Source: Streptomyces sp. NBC_00414
GTDB lineage: Bacteria; Actinomycetota; Actinomycetes; Streptomycetales; Streptomycetaceae
Length of the DNA: 64,000 bases
Direction of reading: 5' to 3'
Assembly (NCBI RefSeq): GCF_036038375.1
Contig: NZ_CP107935.1
Span: 5,518,001-5,582,000 of the forward strand
The notes beneath the pieces were generated by a model. That model searched no databases, was not told where the DNA came from, and saw only the letters and a list, made by a program, of their open reading frames with translations. Shown here in pieces: positions 51,969 through 62,967 of this stretch. Every line of letters begins with the position of its first letter. Positions within the stretch are counted from its first letter, which is position 1. The translations under genes and the position numbers were made by a program.

Positions 51969-52957
51969 TCCGAGGCCCCGTCCTGCTTCAGGATTCCGGA
52001 CATCGCGATCAGATAGCCGAGCTGCGCACGGCTGCCGCTGCCCAGGGCGGTGGCGAGTTTCGCTATGTGCGCGCGGCAGGTCCGTACGTTCATACCGAGG
52101 CGGCGGGCTATCGCCTCGTCGACATGGCCCTCCACCAGGAGTTTCGCGATGGAGTGCTGGATGTTCGTGATGCCGTCCGGGGAGGTCTCGTAGGGGGCGC
52201 CGGCGGTCAGCGGGACGGCCCGGCCCCAGACGAACTCGAAGACCTTGATCAGGTAACGGACGAGGCCGGGGTGCCGCAGTTCCAGAGCGACCTGCTGGTC
52301 GTCGCGGGTGGGAATGAAAGCGACCGTCTCGTCGCAGACGATGAGGCGTTCCACCAGTTCGTCGATGGTGCGGTACTCGACCTTGCCCTCCGCGAGCTGG
52401 GCCACGTACCCCAACCGCTCGGGGCTGTAGCGGGCCGTGTGCTGGTAGAGCGTCCGTATGCGCACACCACGTTCGATCATCGGCTTGTCGCGCTCCAGCC
52501 CCTGCAGCAGGCTGCGCTCCGAACCGCGGTCGCTCGGCTGGATGGTGAGCATCTCGGTCTGGCACTGTGCGGTGGCCAGGTTGAGGGCCGCGTTGATGCG
52601 GTCGCTGCCCTCCAGGACCGTGATCGAGTTGGTGGTCGTCGTCTCCTGGACCCGCAGGGCCATGAATGGCTCGAATGCATCGGCCAGCTGCATCGAGAGC
52701 CGTCTGCGGTCGGTGATCTCCCGCTCGATGGGGTTGAGTCGTTGCGCCAGCGCGACCGACGGCGGTACGGGGCGCAGCCACTCCGCATCGTCGGGATCGG
52801 GGTGAAGCAGCGCGAACTCCATCAAACAGGGAGCAGCCTCCACGTCCGTGCGGGCGATGCGACCTACCCGTAGAGCGTCTGCGTATAGACGTCCACCTTC
52901 CTCACACAGTTCGGCCACCGAATGGGGATGTGTCGCTTTTGTTCTACTTATAGTCAA
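51965..52957 (-). CDS. LuxR-type regulator (trio member 3)
   Basis: A 330-residue paralogue with an apparent TTG start close to GGTGGAG; a GTG further in (SVAELCEEG) is a fallback. It has the common N-terminal motif (AAPCLMEFALLHPDPDD), ligand-region motifs (MLTIQPSDRGS, ETVAFIPTRDDQQVALELRHP) and C-terminal HTH (AKLLVEGHVDEAIARRLGMN, TCRAHIAKL). It is divergent from the secreted-peptide and Rieske-like genes across 131 bases, making those its likely targets. Confidence 0.86.
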   Translation of the reverse strand: MTISRTKATHPHSVAELCEEGGRLYADALRVGRIARTDVEAAPCLMEFALLHPDPDDAEWLRPVPPSVALAQRLNPIEREITDRRRLSMQLADAFEPFMALRVQETTTTNSITVLEGSDRINAALNLATAQCQTEMLTIQPSDRGSERSLLQGLERDKPMIERGVRIRTLYQHTARYSPERLGYVAQLAEGKVEYRTIDELVERLIVCDETVAFIPTRDDQQVALELRHPGLVRYLIKVFEFVWGRAVPLTAGAPYETSPDGITNIQHSIAKLLVEGHVDEAIARRLGMNVRTCRAHIAKLATALGSGSRAQLGYLIAMSGILKQDGASE

Positions 52958-53088
52958 ATCTCCACCCCCCAGGGTCCTGAACGTGCAGGAACATGATGCA
53001 TCGATTATGTGGTCACGACGTGCCCGAATGAGCCATCGTCGTACCCGACGGGGGAAGACGGAACTTTCAAGTGAGGACGAAGCCGACT

Positions 53089-53292
53089 ATGCGTAAGAAA
53101 ATGCTTCGCTCGGTGCTTGTCGCCGCCTTCTCCGCCGTCGTGGCATTCGGAGCATTGAGCGACGCTTCTATCGCGAAGGGTGACGACCGGGCCGACAGTC
53201 ACTGGCCGGCGGCGGCGATCGACCCGCAGGCCGCGGGCATGCCGGACTCCCACTGGCCGGCCCCGCCGGTGGACGACGGTTCCGGGGGCTGA
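53089..53292 (+). CDS. small secreted peptide with two DSHWPA repeats
   Basis: A 67-residue precursor from ATG 53,089 (GTG 53,071 is an alternative start). Residues 1-29 form a Sec signal (LRSVLVAAFSAVVAFGAL) ending near ASIAKG. The remaining ~38 residues are acidic and Pro-rich and contain DSHWPAA and DSHWPAP in tandem, separated by about 12 residues. There are no Cys residues and no known RiPP or lantibiotic pattern. The stop is one base before the Rieske-like gene. A secreted signal peptide sensed by the adjacent LuxR proteins is my favoured but untested idea. Confidence 0.7.
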   Translation: MRKKMLRSVLVAAFSAVVAFGALSDASIAKGDDRADSHWPAAAIDPQAAGMPDSHWPAPPVDDGSGG

Positions 53293-53293
53293 C

Positions 53294-53629
53294 ATGACGA
53301 CTCCTCCCGACGACCGATCCTTCCGCCGAGAGATGGCCACGGCCTACCGCTCGGGCTGGCACTTCATCGACCTGGCCACCGCCATCCCCCACAGCGGTGA
53401 CTCGTTGATGGTGACCGTCTTCGGAGAGCCGGTCGTGGTGACCCGGGACGACGATGACGACGTGCGGGCATACCGCTGTCTGCGACGGCCTCGGGGGGCG
53501 CCGCAGCCGGTACGGTGCGCCATTCGGTACGGAATGATCTTTGTGAACCTCGATCAGCGCGACCATCGGCTGGACGAGCCGGCAGCCCCGGACGTACGAA
53601 CCATCGCAGCCACCCCCCGCAGTGCCTGA
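53294..53629 (+). CDS. Rieske-like protein lacking most [2Fe-2S] ligands
   Basis: A 111-residue protein coupled to the peptide gene. It follows the Rieske N-domain of ring-hydroxylating oxygenases: SGWHFIDLATAIPHSGDSL, EPVVVTRDDDDDVRAYRC, then RYGMIFVNLD. But the first ligand box CxHRG reads CLRRPRGAP, and the second (CxxH) box, normally ~20 residues later, is deleted. It therefore cannot bind the cluster and has no catalytic domain. It could be a decayed oxygenase or a protein that keeps the fold as a peptide-binding or maturation partner. Confidence 0.6.
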   Translation: MTTPPDDRSFRREMATAYRSGWHFIDLATAIPHSGDSLMVTVFGEPVVVTRDDDDDVRAYRCLRRPRGAPQPVRCAIRYGMIFVNLDQRDHRLDEPAAPDVRTIAATPRSA

Positions 53630-53672
53630 CGCGATTCCCCCGTCGTTGTAAATCGCTCAGGCGCTTCCCCCA

Positions 53673-53719
53673 GCAGCGGCGTCACCGTGACCTGAACACG
53701 GTGACGCCGCTGCAGTTTT
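53673..53719 (+). terminator. intrinsic terminator after Rieske-like gene
   Basis: A perfect 17-base stem (GCAGCGGCGTCACCGTG and its complement) with a 7-base loop, followed by AGTTTTC. It separates the plus-strand peptide/Rieske-like genes from the convergent oxidase gene and would serve both directions. Confidence 0.92.
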
Positions 53720-53786
53720 CAGGCATGTTCCAGCAGGCATGTTTCAGGCTGCGCCCGCCGTTCCGCAAGGGTTGAAACCGGCCGAG

Positions 53787-54200
53787 TCAGTAGTTGCCCA
53801 TGCCCGACGTCAGGGCGATCTCGATGACCACCCGGGCCGGATTGGGCGACGGCGTCCTGCTGTAGCGCTCGGCGTAGCGGCGCACCGCCTCCGCGACCCG
53901 TTCGGGATCCCCGGACACCGTCGCGCGCCCTTCCAGCGTCGCCCACCGGCGCCCGTCCACCTGGCAGACGGCGACCGGCATCCCGTCGGGTCCGGCGGCC
54001 ACCACGTTGCGCACCTTCCTGCTGGCCTTGTTGGCGATGACCCGCGCCAGACCGGCCTCGGGATCGTATGTAACGCCGACCGGCACCACATGAGGGGTGC
54101 CGTCGGGACGGAGGGTGCTCAGGGTGCACACGTGACGTTCCCGCCAGAAGGTGAGGTAGGAGTCGTCGGGATCAAGGGGGTTCACGGGGTGCGAGGCCAT
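53787..54200 (-). CDS. PPOX-class (split-barrel) F420- or flavin-dependent oxidoreductase
   Basis: A 137-residue split beta-barrel protein beginning MASHPVNPLDPDD. It has HVCTLSTLRPDGTPHVVPVG near 22-41, a KASRKVRNVVAAGPD cofactor-contact segment and GRRWATLEGRATVSGDPERV, typical of the F420-dependent FDOR-B group in actinobacteria. It should reduce or oxidise a small molecule with F420 or a flavin. It runs away from clpB across 240 bases. Confidence 0.85.
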   Translation of the reverse strand: MASHPVNPLDPDDSYLTFWRERHVCTLSTLRPDGTPHVVPVGVTYDPEAGLARVIANKASRKVRNVVAAGPDGMPVAVCQVDGRRWATLEGRATVSGDPERVAEAVRRYAERYSRTPSPNPARVVIEIALTSGMGNY

Positions 54201-54285
54201 GGTCCGGAACCTAACCCCCGTACCGGTGGCATACGTGCCCGCCCCTCCGGTACCCGGAACCCGGCCGGACGTCTCCCCCAACCCC

Positions 54286-54306
54286 CTTGAGTGGAATAGA
54301 CTCAAC
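54286..54306 (+). promoter_or_regulatory. HAIR operator upstream of clpB
   Basis: CTTGAGT-N7-ACTCAAC matches the HspR consensus except for the last base. It lies about 135 bases before the clpB start. In Streptomyces clpB is a known HspR target, so this site and the one before dnaK define one heat-shock regulon in this window. Confidence 0.88.
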
Positions 54307-54440
54307 TTTGTGTACGTTGGTCGGGTCAGCCAGTACCGCCGGCCGACACCGGTGCGGCACGCCGGAGTACGGGCGCGAGCACAGGCACGAGTACGGGTAC
54401 GAGTGAGTACGAGCGTGAGTACGAGGAGGAGAACGCGAAC

Positions 54441-57086
<2,646 letters not shown>

Positions 57087-57106
57087 GCGGAATTCCGTCA
57101 CCGGCG

Positions 57107-57133
57107 GGGGCGGGGGTTGCGGGCCCCCGCCCC
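57107..57133. terminator. GC hairpin after clpB
   Basis: GGGGCGGGGG and CCCCCGCCCC form a 10-base stem with a 7-base loop, 21 bases after the clpB stop and before the YbjN-like gene. Confidence 0.75.
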
Positions 57134-57176
57134 GGATGGGAGAGGATGGCGGAATCCGTACGAAGGGAAAATCACG

Positions 57177-57704
57177 GTGAGCATCGACCCGTCCTCGATT
57201 CCGAACTTCGGGGGCCAGCCAGAGCCGAACCCCGGCGGACCGGCGGGCCCCGTCGTCCCGGATCAGGACCTTGTGAAGCAGCTCCTGGACCAGATGGAGC
57301 TGAAGTATGTCGTCGACGACGAGGGTGACCTCGCGGCGCCGTGGGAGCAGTTCCGTACGTACTTCATGTTCCGTGGTGAGGACGACCAGCAGGTCTTCTC
57401 GGTGCGGACGTTCTACGACCGGCCGCACCAGATCGACGAGAAGCACCAGCTGCTCGAATCGATCGACGACTGGAACCGGCGCACGCTGTGGCCCAAGGTC
57501 TACAGCCACACGCACGACGACGGCACCGTCCGCCTGATCGGCGAGGCGCAGATGCTCATCGGCACGGGCGTCAGCCTGGAGCACTTCGTGTCGTCGACGG
57601 TCAGCTGGGTGCGGGCCGCCATCGAGTTCGACAAGTGGCTCGTCGAGCAGCTCGGCCTGGAGCAGGAGATCGACGAGGCCGAGAAGCCCGAAGAGGACGA
57701 GTAG
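57177..57704 (+). CDS. YbjN domain-containing protein
   Basis: A 175-residue protein with GTG start and AAGGGAAAA upstream. After a Pro/Gly-rich N-terminal tail, residues ~35-165 match YbjN, a fold related to type III secretion chaperones (LKYVVDDEGDLAAPWEQFRTYF, DDWNRRTLWPKVYSH, FVSSTVSWVRAAIEF). The C-terminus is acidic. The family is common in actinobacteria and linked to stress or motility in other bacteria; the role here is unknown. It directly follows clpB. Confidence 0.85.
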   Translation: MSIDPSSIPNFGGQPEPNPGGPAGPVVPDQDLVKQLLDQMELKYVVDDEGDLAAPWEQFRTYFMFRGEDDQQVFSVRTFYDRPHQIDEKHQLLESIDDWNRRTLWPKVYSHTHDDGTVRLIGEAQMLIGTGVSLEHFVSSTVSWVRAAIEFDKWLVEQLGLEQEIDEAEKPEEDE

Positions 57705-57722
57705 TCCGCACAGCGGCTGTCG

Positions 57723-58916
57723 TCACAGCGGCTTGTGGGCGAGTACGACCAGATACGCCCCGTATGCGAACGAGAGCCCGGCCAGGGCGCCGACCACCAG
57801 GGTCGCGTGCCAGGGCCGGGCTTTTGCCGTCCGCACCAGCGCGCACGCCAGCGGCAGCAGCAGCGGGAACGCCGGCAGCAGGAACCGCGGCTTGCACTCG
57901 AAGAATCCGGCGCCGCCGGCCGCCACGAACAGCAGCACGCCCGTGTAGGCCAGCAGCGGCACGGGAGCGCGGTCCGCGAGCAGCAGCCCGTACAGCAGCA
58001 GCGCCGCCGCCACGATCACCATCGACATCGGGAAGACGAGCAGGTCGCCCTCCAGCAGCAGATGCCGGACGAAGCGCAGCGAGCCGAGGCCGAAGTCGAA
58101 GCGCGAGCCCCACAGCCGCTGCACCTCGAAGTACCCGCCGAGCGGATCACCCTGCCGCCGCCCCACCCACAGCACGTACGCGACCCAGCCGAGCGGGGCG
58201 AGCGCCGCGCCCGTCCACAGCCTGTGGGTAACTTTTCCGCGCCGCCTCCAGAACTCGTACGCCGCCGCCGCGAGGACCGCCGCGGCCACCGCGAACCCGT
58301 TCGGCCGGGCCAGCCCCGCGCCCACCGCGAGGGCGCCCGCCCACACCCACCGGTCGGTGAGGACGGCGTACAGCGACCAGGCGGCGAAGGCGGTGAGGAC
58401 CGGCTCCGTGTACGCCATCGACAGCACGACGGAGTGCGGCAGCAGGCCCCACAGGAGGACGAGGGCGGTGGCGACCGCCCGGTCGTGCAGCCGAGCCCCG
58501 ATCGCGTAGATCCCGCAGGCGGCGACCCCGGCGGCCGTCCACGACACCAGCAGGCCCGCCGCCGGGCCGCTGAGCGGGGTCAGCTCGGTGACGGCCCGCA
58601 GCAGCCCCGGATAGAGCGGGAAGAACGCCAGATCGCTGTGGACGACATCGGGATGGAAGCGCAGGCTCCGCCCGTAGCCGTTCCCGGCGATCCGCAGATA
58701 CCAGATGGAGTCCCAGGACCGCCCGAGCAGCAGGACCGGATGGTCGCCGACCGCCCGGGCGGTCATGGCCACGGCCGCGGCGCCCAGCAGCCGGGCGGCC
58801 ATGAACAGCCCGAGGGCCGTGCCCATCGTGGCGGCCGGGACCTGGCGACGCCGTGCCGGGCGCTCGGCGGCGGGCGGCGTGACGGTGGGGGGCGCGAGGG
58901 TACGTGCGAGGGTCAC
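57723..58916 (-). CDS. PIG-V-like mannosyltransferase, multi-pass membrane protein
   Basis: A 397-residue protein if started at GTG 58,916 (VTLARTLAPPTV); the frame is open to 58,994. It has about nine to eleven hydrophobic helices. The loop after helix one has WDSIWYLRIAGNGYG and LAFFPLYPGL, the acidic and aromatic loops of PIG-V/GT-C glycosyltransferases that use lipid-linked mannose. Bacterial members are thought to mannosylate lipids or secreted proteins. Its 3' end converges on the YbjN-like gene. Confidence 0.82.
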   Translation of the reverse strand: MTLARTLAPPTVTPPAAERPARRRQVPAATMGTALGLFMAARLLGAAAVAMTARAVGDHPVLLLGRSWDSIWYLRIAGNGYGRSLRFHPDVVHSDLAFFPLYPGLLRAVTELTPLSGPAAGLLVSWTAAGVAACGIYAIGARLHDRAVATALVLLWGLLPHSVVLSMAYTEPVLTAFAAWSLYAVLTDRWVWAGALAVGAGLARPNGFAVAAAVLAAAAYEFWRRRGKVTHRLWTGAALAPLGWVAYVLWVGRRQGDPLGGYFEVQRLWGSRFDFGLGSLRFVRHLLLEGDLLVFPMSMVIVAAALLLYGLLLADRAPVPLLAYTGVLLFVAAGGAGFFECKPRFLLPAFPLLLPLACALVRTAKARPWHATLVVGALAGLSFAYGAYLVVLAHKPL

Positions 58917-59074
58917 ATCAGAACATTGAAGGCAATCCATGCCATTTGCGAGCAACGCGCGGCCGAGCGGGTCCGGTTCACCCCGTTTTTCCACAGGTAC
59001 GGCGCGCCGCCGTGACAGCCCGGCACCTCACCCGCCCCACCCGCCTCACCCACCCCACCGGGGCCGGACCCGCC

Positions 59075-60295
59075 TCACGCGGCGAGCGTCTTGAGCCGGC
59101 TCACCGCTTCCTCCAGGACCGATGTCCGCTTGCAGAACGCGAAGCGGACGAAGGGCGCCCCGGCGTCCCGGTGGTCGTAGAAGACCGCGTTCGGGATCGC
59201 GACGACACCGGCCCGCTCGGGCAGGGCCCGGCAGAACGCGAAACCGTCGCTCTCGCCCAGCGGCCGGATGTCGGTGGTGACGAAGTACGTCCCGGCCGGC
59301 CGGAACACCGCGAAACCCGCCTCCGCGAGCCCCGCGCTCAGCAGGTCCCGCTTGGCCAGCATGTCCGCGCGGAACGCGTCGAAGTACGTGTCGGGCAGCG
59401 CCAGCGCCTCGGCGACCGCGTACTGGAAGGGCCCGGAGGACACGTACGTGAGGAACTGCTTCGCGGAACGCACCGCCGTCACCAGATCGGGTGAGGCGGT
59501 CACCCAGCCGACCTTCCAGCCGGTGAACGAGAAGGTCTTGCCCGCGCTCCCGATGGTGATCGTGCGCCCGCGCATCCCGGGCAGCGTCGCGAGCGGGATG
59601 TGCTCGGCCGCGCCGAAGACCAGGTGCTCGTACACCTCGTCCGTGACCACCAGCAGATCCCGCTCGACGGCCAGCTCGGCGATCGCGGTGAGCTCCGCGC
59701 GGGTGAGGACCGTGCCGGTCGGGTTGTGCGGGGTGTTGATCAGCAGCAGCCGGGTGTTGTCCGTGACCGCGTCCCGCAGCTCGTCCAGGTCCAGCCGGAA
59801 CCGCCGCCGCACGGCGCCGTCGCCCCCGGTCTCCTCGTGAGGCCGCAGGGTGACCGGCACGCGCGTACCGCCCGCCATCGCGATGCAGGCCGCGTACGAG
59901 TCGTAGTACGGCTCCAGGGCGATCACCTCGTCGCCGGGCTCCAGCAGGGCGAGCAGGGTGGCCGCGATGGCCTCCGTGGCGCCCGCCGTGACCAGCACCT
60001 CGGTCGCGGGGTCGTACGTCAGCCCGTACCGGCGCTCCTGGTGCGCGGCGATCGCCGTACGCAGCTCCGGGACGCCCGGCCCCGGCGGGTACTGGTTGCC
60101 GCGGCCGTCGCGCAGCGCCCGCACGGCCGCCTCCCTGACCTCCTCGGGGCCGTCGGTGTCGGGGAAGCCCTGGCCGAGGTTGATCGAGCCGGTACTCAGG
60201 GCCAGGGCCGACATCTCGGCGAAGATCGTGGTGCCGAACTCGGCGAGCCGGCGGTTGAGGAGGGGGCGGCGTGCACTGGAGGTCATGACGGCCAT
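59075..60295 (-). CDS. class I/II PLP aminotransferase (DapC/methionine aminotransferase-like)
   Basis: A 406-residue aminotransferase; ATG 60,295 and ATG 60,286 are both possible starts. Landmarks are INLGQGFPDTDGPEEV, the YPPGPGVPELR substrate loop, TAGATEAIAA, NTPHNPTGTVLTR, and the PLP lysine Lys253 in GSAGKTFSFTGWKVGW. This set is shared by the kynurenine/methionine-type group and by the actinobacterial DapC assigned to succinyl-diaminopimelate aminotransfer. I cannot choose between these from sequence alone. Confidence 0.9.
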   Translation of the reverse strand: MAVMTSSARRPLLNRRLAEFGTTIFAEMSALALSTGSINLGQGFPDTDGPEEVREAAVRALRDGRGNQYPPGPGVPELRTAIAAHQERRYGLTYDPATEVLVTAGATEAIAATLLALLEPGDEVIALEPYYDSYAACIAMAGGTRVPVTLRPHEETGGDGAVRRRFRLDLDELRDAVTDNTRLLLINTPHNPTGTVLTRAELTAIAELAVERDLLVVTDEVYEHLVFGAAEHIPLATLPGMRGRTITIGSAGKTFSFTGWKVGWVTASPDLVTAVRSAKQFLTYVSSGPFQYAVAEALALPDTYFDAFRADMLAKRDLLSAGLAEAGFAVFRPAGTYFVTTDIRPLGESDGFAFCRALPERAGVVAIPNAVFYDHRDAGAPFVRFAFCKRTSVLEEAVSRLKTLAA

Positions 60296-60370
60296 CCTGC
60301 GCTCAACCGCGGGAGTAGCTCAACTCACGCTCACGGCCGGGCCCGCCGGCTCGCGGTCACCGGCTCGCGG

Positions 60371-61039
60371 TCACCGCGTCGCGGCGGCCAGTGCCGCGCG
60401 GATGGCTTCCTCGTCGGCCGGCCGGCCCTTCTCGTCCGAGTACGGCCCGTACGGCGTCCCCCACACCGGCGTGCCCGTCGCCTGCCGCCGGCCGTCGGCC
60501 AGCGGGCCCGCGTCCACGACGCCGTACCCGAGGGATCCGATGAACTCGGTCACCGCCGCCTTCGCCTGCGCGGAGTCCCCGGCGATCGGCAGGTACGAGC
60601 GGCCGGGCGCCCCCGCCGGGCGGGCGAGCGACAGCAGGTGCTTGAAGAAGATGTTGTTGAACGCCTTCACGACCGTGGCGCCCGGGAGGTACCGCAGCAG
60701 CAGTTCGCTCGATGTGAGCGACTCGCTGTCGAGCTCGGGGATGTGCCCGTCACGCTCGGGGCCGTAGTTGCACGTGTCGATGACCGTCTTCCCGGCCAGT
60801 GGCCCGGCCGGCAGGTCGGGGAACGCCTTGACCGGCACCGTGACCACGACGATGTCACCGGCCGCCGCGGCCCCCTCGCTCGTCGCCGCGGACGCCCGCG
60901 GCCCCAGTTCCGCGACCGTGTCCGCGAGCGTTCCGGGACCGCGCGAGTTGCTGAGCACGACCTGGTGCCCGGCCTCGACGGCGAGCCGCGCGACGGTACT
61001 GCCGATGTTTCCGCTTCCGATGAATCCCACAGTCGCCAT
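60371..61039 (-). CDS. F420-dependent NADP reductase-like protein (reductase 1)
   Basis: A 222-residue protein from ATG 61,039. A Rossmann start (ATVGFIGSGNIGSTVARLA) and the segment AGDIVVVTVPVKAF, VVKAFNNIFFKHLLSLARP and RSYLPIAGDSAQAKA match the NADPH-dependent F420 reductase / dinucleotide-binding family. It lies 73 bases from the SDR gene upstream, in the same direction, with the second reductase beyond. Together they probably form a small operon controlled by the divergent LysR protein. Confidence 0.85.
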   Translation of the reverse strand: MATVGFIGSGNIGSTVARLAVEAGHQVVLSNSRGPGTLADTVAELGPRASAATSEGAAAAGDIVVVTVPVKAFPDLPAGPLAGKTVIDTCNYGPERDGHIPELDSESLTSSELLLRYLPGATVVKAFNNIFFKHLLSLARPAGAPGRSYLPIAGDSAQAKAAVTEFIGSLGYGVVDAGPLADGRRQATGTPVWGTPYGPYSDEKGRPADEEAIRAALAAATR

Positions 61040-61112
61040 GTTCCGCGGCGTCCTTTCAGAAGAGCCGGACCCTTGTGGTTCGCCGGACCCGTCGAGATTC
61101 GGGTCCCTGCCG

Positions 61113-62048
61113 TCAGCCGGCGGGGAAGTAATGGCCGTTGTCCAGATCGGCGAGCAGGCCGGGCCGAGTGGGTTCCCAGCCGAGGGTCCGGCGGGTGATG
61201 AGATTGGACGCCGGGTAATTCTGCGTGACCATGTTCGCGAGGAATCCGAAATATCCCGGCACCATGAGCACGTCCGCGGGAACACTCACGACGGGCAGGC
61301 CCAGACGGCTGCCGATGGCCTCGGCGATCTCACGGAGCGGAACGGCCCCGTCGCCGACCGCGTGCCAATAGGTGCCGGCGGGTCCTTTCTCCAGCGCCAG
61401 GCGGAACAAGGAGGCGGCGTCGCGGGCGTGCACGGCGTTCCACAGGTTCGCGCCGTCTCCGGGGTAGCCGACGAAGCCCTTCTCCTTCGCGAGCGCTATC
61501 AGCTGCACCAGGAAGCCGGCCCGATCGGTCGTGCTGTGCGCGATGTTGGCGATCCGCACGACCGAGGACCGCACCCCCCGCTCGGCGAGGCCGATCACGG
61601 CGCTCTCCACGACGTTGCGAACCCGCAGGGTGCCCTTGTGCTCGTCGCCGCCGGGAAGGGCCGGGTCCTCCTCGGTGACCGGCCGGCCCAGGTTGCCCGG
61701 CGAGCCGATGCTCCCCGCCGCGACCAGCGGCTTTCTGGTCCCCTCCAGCGCCTCGCCGTACGCGAGCATGATCGGCAGCTCCGCGGCGGCCACGGCGTCG
61801 ATCCCGCCGGACGGAAGCAGGTCCTGCCGGTGCGCCACGTGGACGACGCCGTCGGAATCCGCGGCCGCCTCCTTGAGCCCGTCGAGATCCTCCAGGTCAC
61901 CGCGACGCACCTTCGCGCCGAGCGCGGACACCGCCGCCGCGGCCGCGTCCGACCGGGCCAGACCGGTGACCTCGTGCCCGGCGGCGACGAGCTCGGGAAT
62001 GATGTACGAACCGGAATGGCCGGTCCCGCCAGTGACGAAAACGCGCAC
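61113..62048 (-). CDS. SDR-family NAD(P)-dependent epimerase/oxidoreductase
   Basis: A 311-residue extended short-chain dehydrogenase, starting with GTG. The Rossmann motif is VFVTGGTGHSGSY at ~3-15. The usual YxxxK catalytic pair is not obvious; a related NWxxV-like stretch is also weak, so it may be atypical (NmrA- or sugar-epimerase-like). A VRIANIAHSTTDRAGFLVQLI region and the LGWEPTRPGLLADL end are typical. Co-oriented with both F420-type reductase genes. Confidence 0.85.
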   Translation of the reverse strand: MRVFVTGGTGHSGSYIIPELVAAGHEVTGLARSDAAAAAVSALGAKVRRGDLEDLDGLKEAAADSDGVVHVAHRQDLLPSGGIDAVAAAELPIMLAYGEALEGTRKPLVAAGSIGSPGNLGRPVTEEDPALPGGDEHKGTLRVRNVVESAVIGLAERGVRSSVVRIANIAHSTTDRAGFLVQLIALAKEKGFVGYPGDGANLWNAVHARDAASLFRLALEKGPAGTYWHAVGDGAVPLREIAEAIGSRLGLPVVSVPADVLMVPGYFGFLANMVTQNYPASNLITRRTLGWEPTRPGLLADLDNGHYFPAG

Positions 62049-62101
62049 GCTGCTGCTCCTTGTGAACGATGTGACGCGAGAAGTGGTGGGGGCGGGTGCG
62101 C

Positions 62102-62734
62102 TCAGCCGGGAACGCTGACGCCGAGGGAGAAGTCGGTGTGCTTGATGGAATGGGCGACGAGGCCCAGCATCAACAGGCCGGCGCTCTCCAGCGTCCGCGC
62201 CATCGGCAGCGGCCCGGTGTCCAGCGGGCGCAGTCCCAGGCTCTCGGCGAACGCCGACACGCGTGCCTTCGCCTGCGGGTCGTCACCGGCGATGAACACG
62301 TCCAACGGGCGGCCCTCGACCGGGCCGGCGGCCAGCACATTGGAGAACAGCGTGTTGAACGCCTTCACGACATGCGTGCCGACGGGGGCGGCCTCGGCGA
62401 TCTCCTGTGCGCCGGAACTGCCGTCGGGGGTCACAAGGCCCGTGAGATCGGGGGACACGGGGTTGGTGACGTCGATGATGATCTTGCCGCGCAGTGCGTC
62501 CCCGTACTCGCCGACCACCGCCAACGCGCCGGAGTACGGCACGGCGAGGACGACGATGTCCCCGGCCGGGGCGGCGCCGGCCGTCCCGGCGGTGGCGCCG
62601 CCGAGCGCGGCGGCCACTTCCTTCGTTCCGGCCGGGTCGCGGCCGATGATCTCGACGGCGTTGCCGCCGGCGAGTGCCCGGCCGGCCAGAGTGCGGGCCA
62701 TGTTGCCCACGCCGATGATGCTGATGCTGCTCAT
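62102..62734 (-). CDS. F420-dependent NADP reductase-like protein (reductase 2)
   Basis: A 210-residue paralogue of reductase 1 from ATG 62,734 with AGGCAGG upstream (the frame is open to 62,893 but that part looks non-coding). It has MSSISIIGVGNMARTLAGRA (Rossmann), ADIVVLAVPYSGAL-type strand, IIIDVTNPVSPDL, and VVKAFNTLFSNVLAAGP. It is the first gene of the leftward set and the one nearest the LysR box. Confidence 0.85.
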   Translation of the reverse strand: MSSISIIGVGNMARTLAGRALAGGNAVEIIGRDPAGTKEVAAALGGATAGTAGAAPAGDIVVLAVPYSGALAVVGEYGDALRGKIIIDVTNPVSPDLTGLVTPDGSSGAQEIAEAAPVGTHVVKAFNTLFSNVLAAGPVEGRPLDVFIAGDDPQAKARVSAFAESLGLRPLDTGPLPMARTLESAGLLMLGLVAHSIKHTDFSLGVSVPG

Positions 62735-62926
62735 TGGTTGCCTGCCTCGATGCATGAAACGTAAATTCTGATTCAGGGCCCCGCCGTCAAGTCCGGCTTC
62801 CGATTCCCGAGGTGGAATCTTGTTCTGAATTCCGCCCCGAATTCTTGTGCCGAATTCGCTCCGGCCCCATCGGGTACCTATTGAGCCTGTCATTTACCTG
62901 AGTGGGCGTCCAAGACCTCTTTTGGT

Positions 62927-62955
62927 CCCGGTGATACCCTGAAGGCATCACCGGG
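62927..62955. promoter_or_regulatory. LysR-type T-N11-A operator
   Basis: CCCGGTGAT-N11-ATCACCGGG is a perfect inverted repeat with 9-base arms and an 11-base spacer, exactly the T-N11-A geometry of LysR sites. It lies 12 bases before the lysR start and ~190 bases upstream of reductase 2, a divergent arrangement typical of LysR autoregulation and activation. Confidence 0.88.
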
Positions 62956-62967
62956 CCGGGAGGTTCC

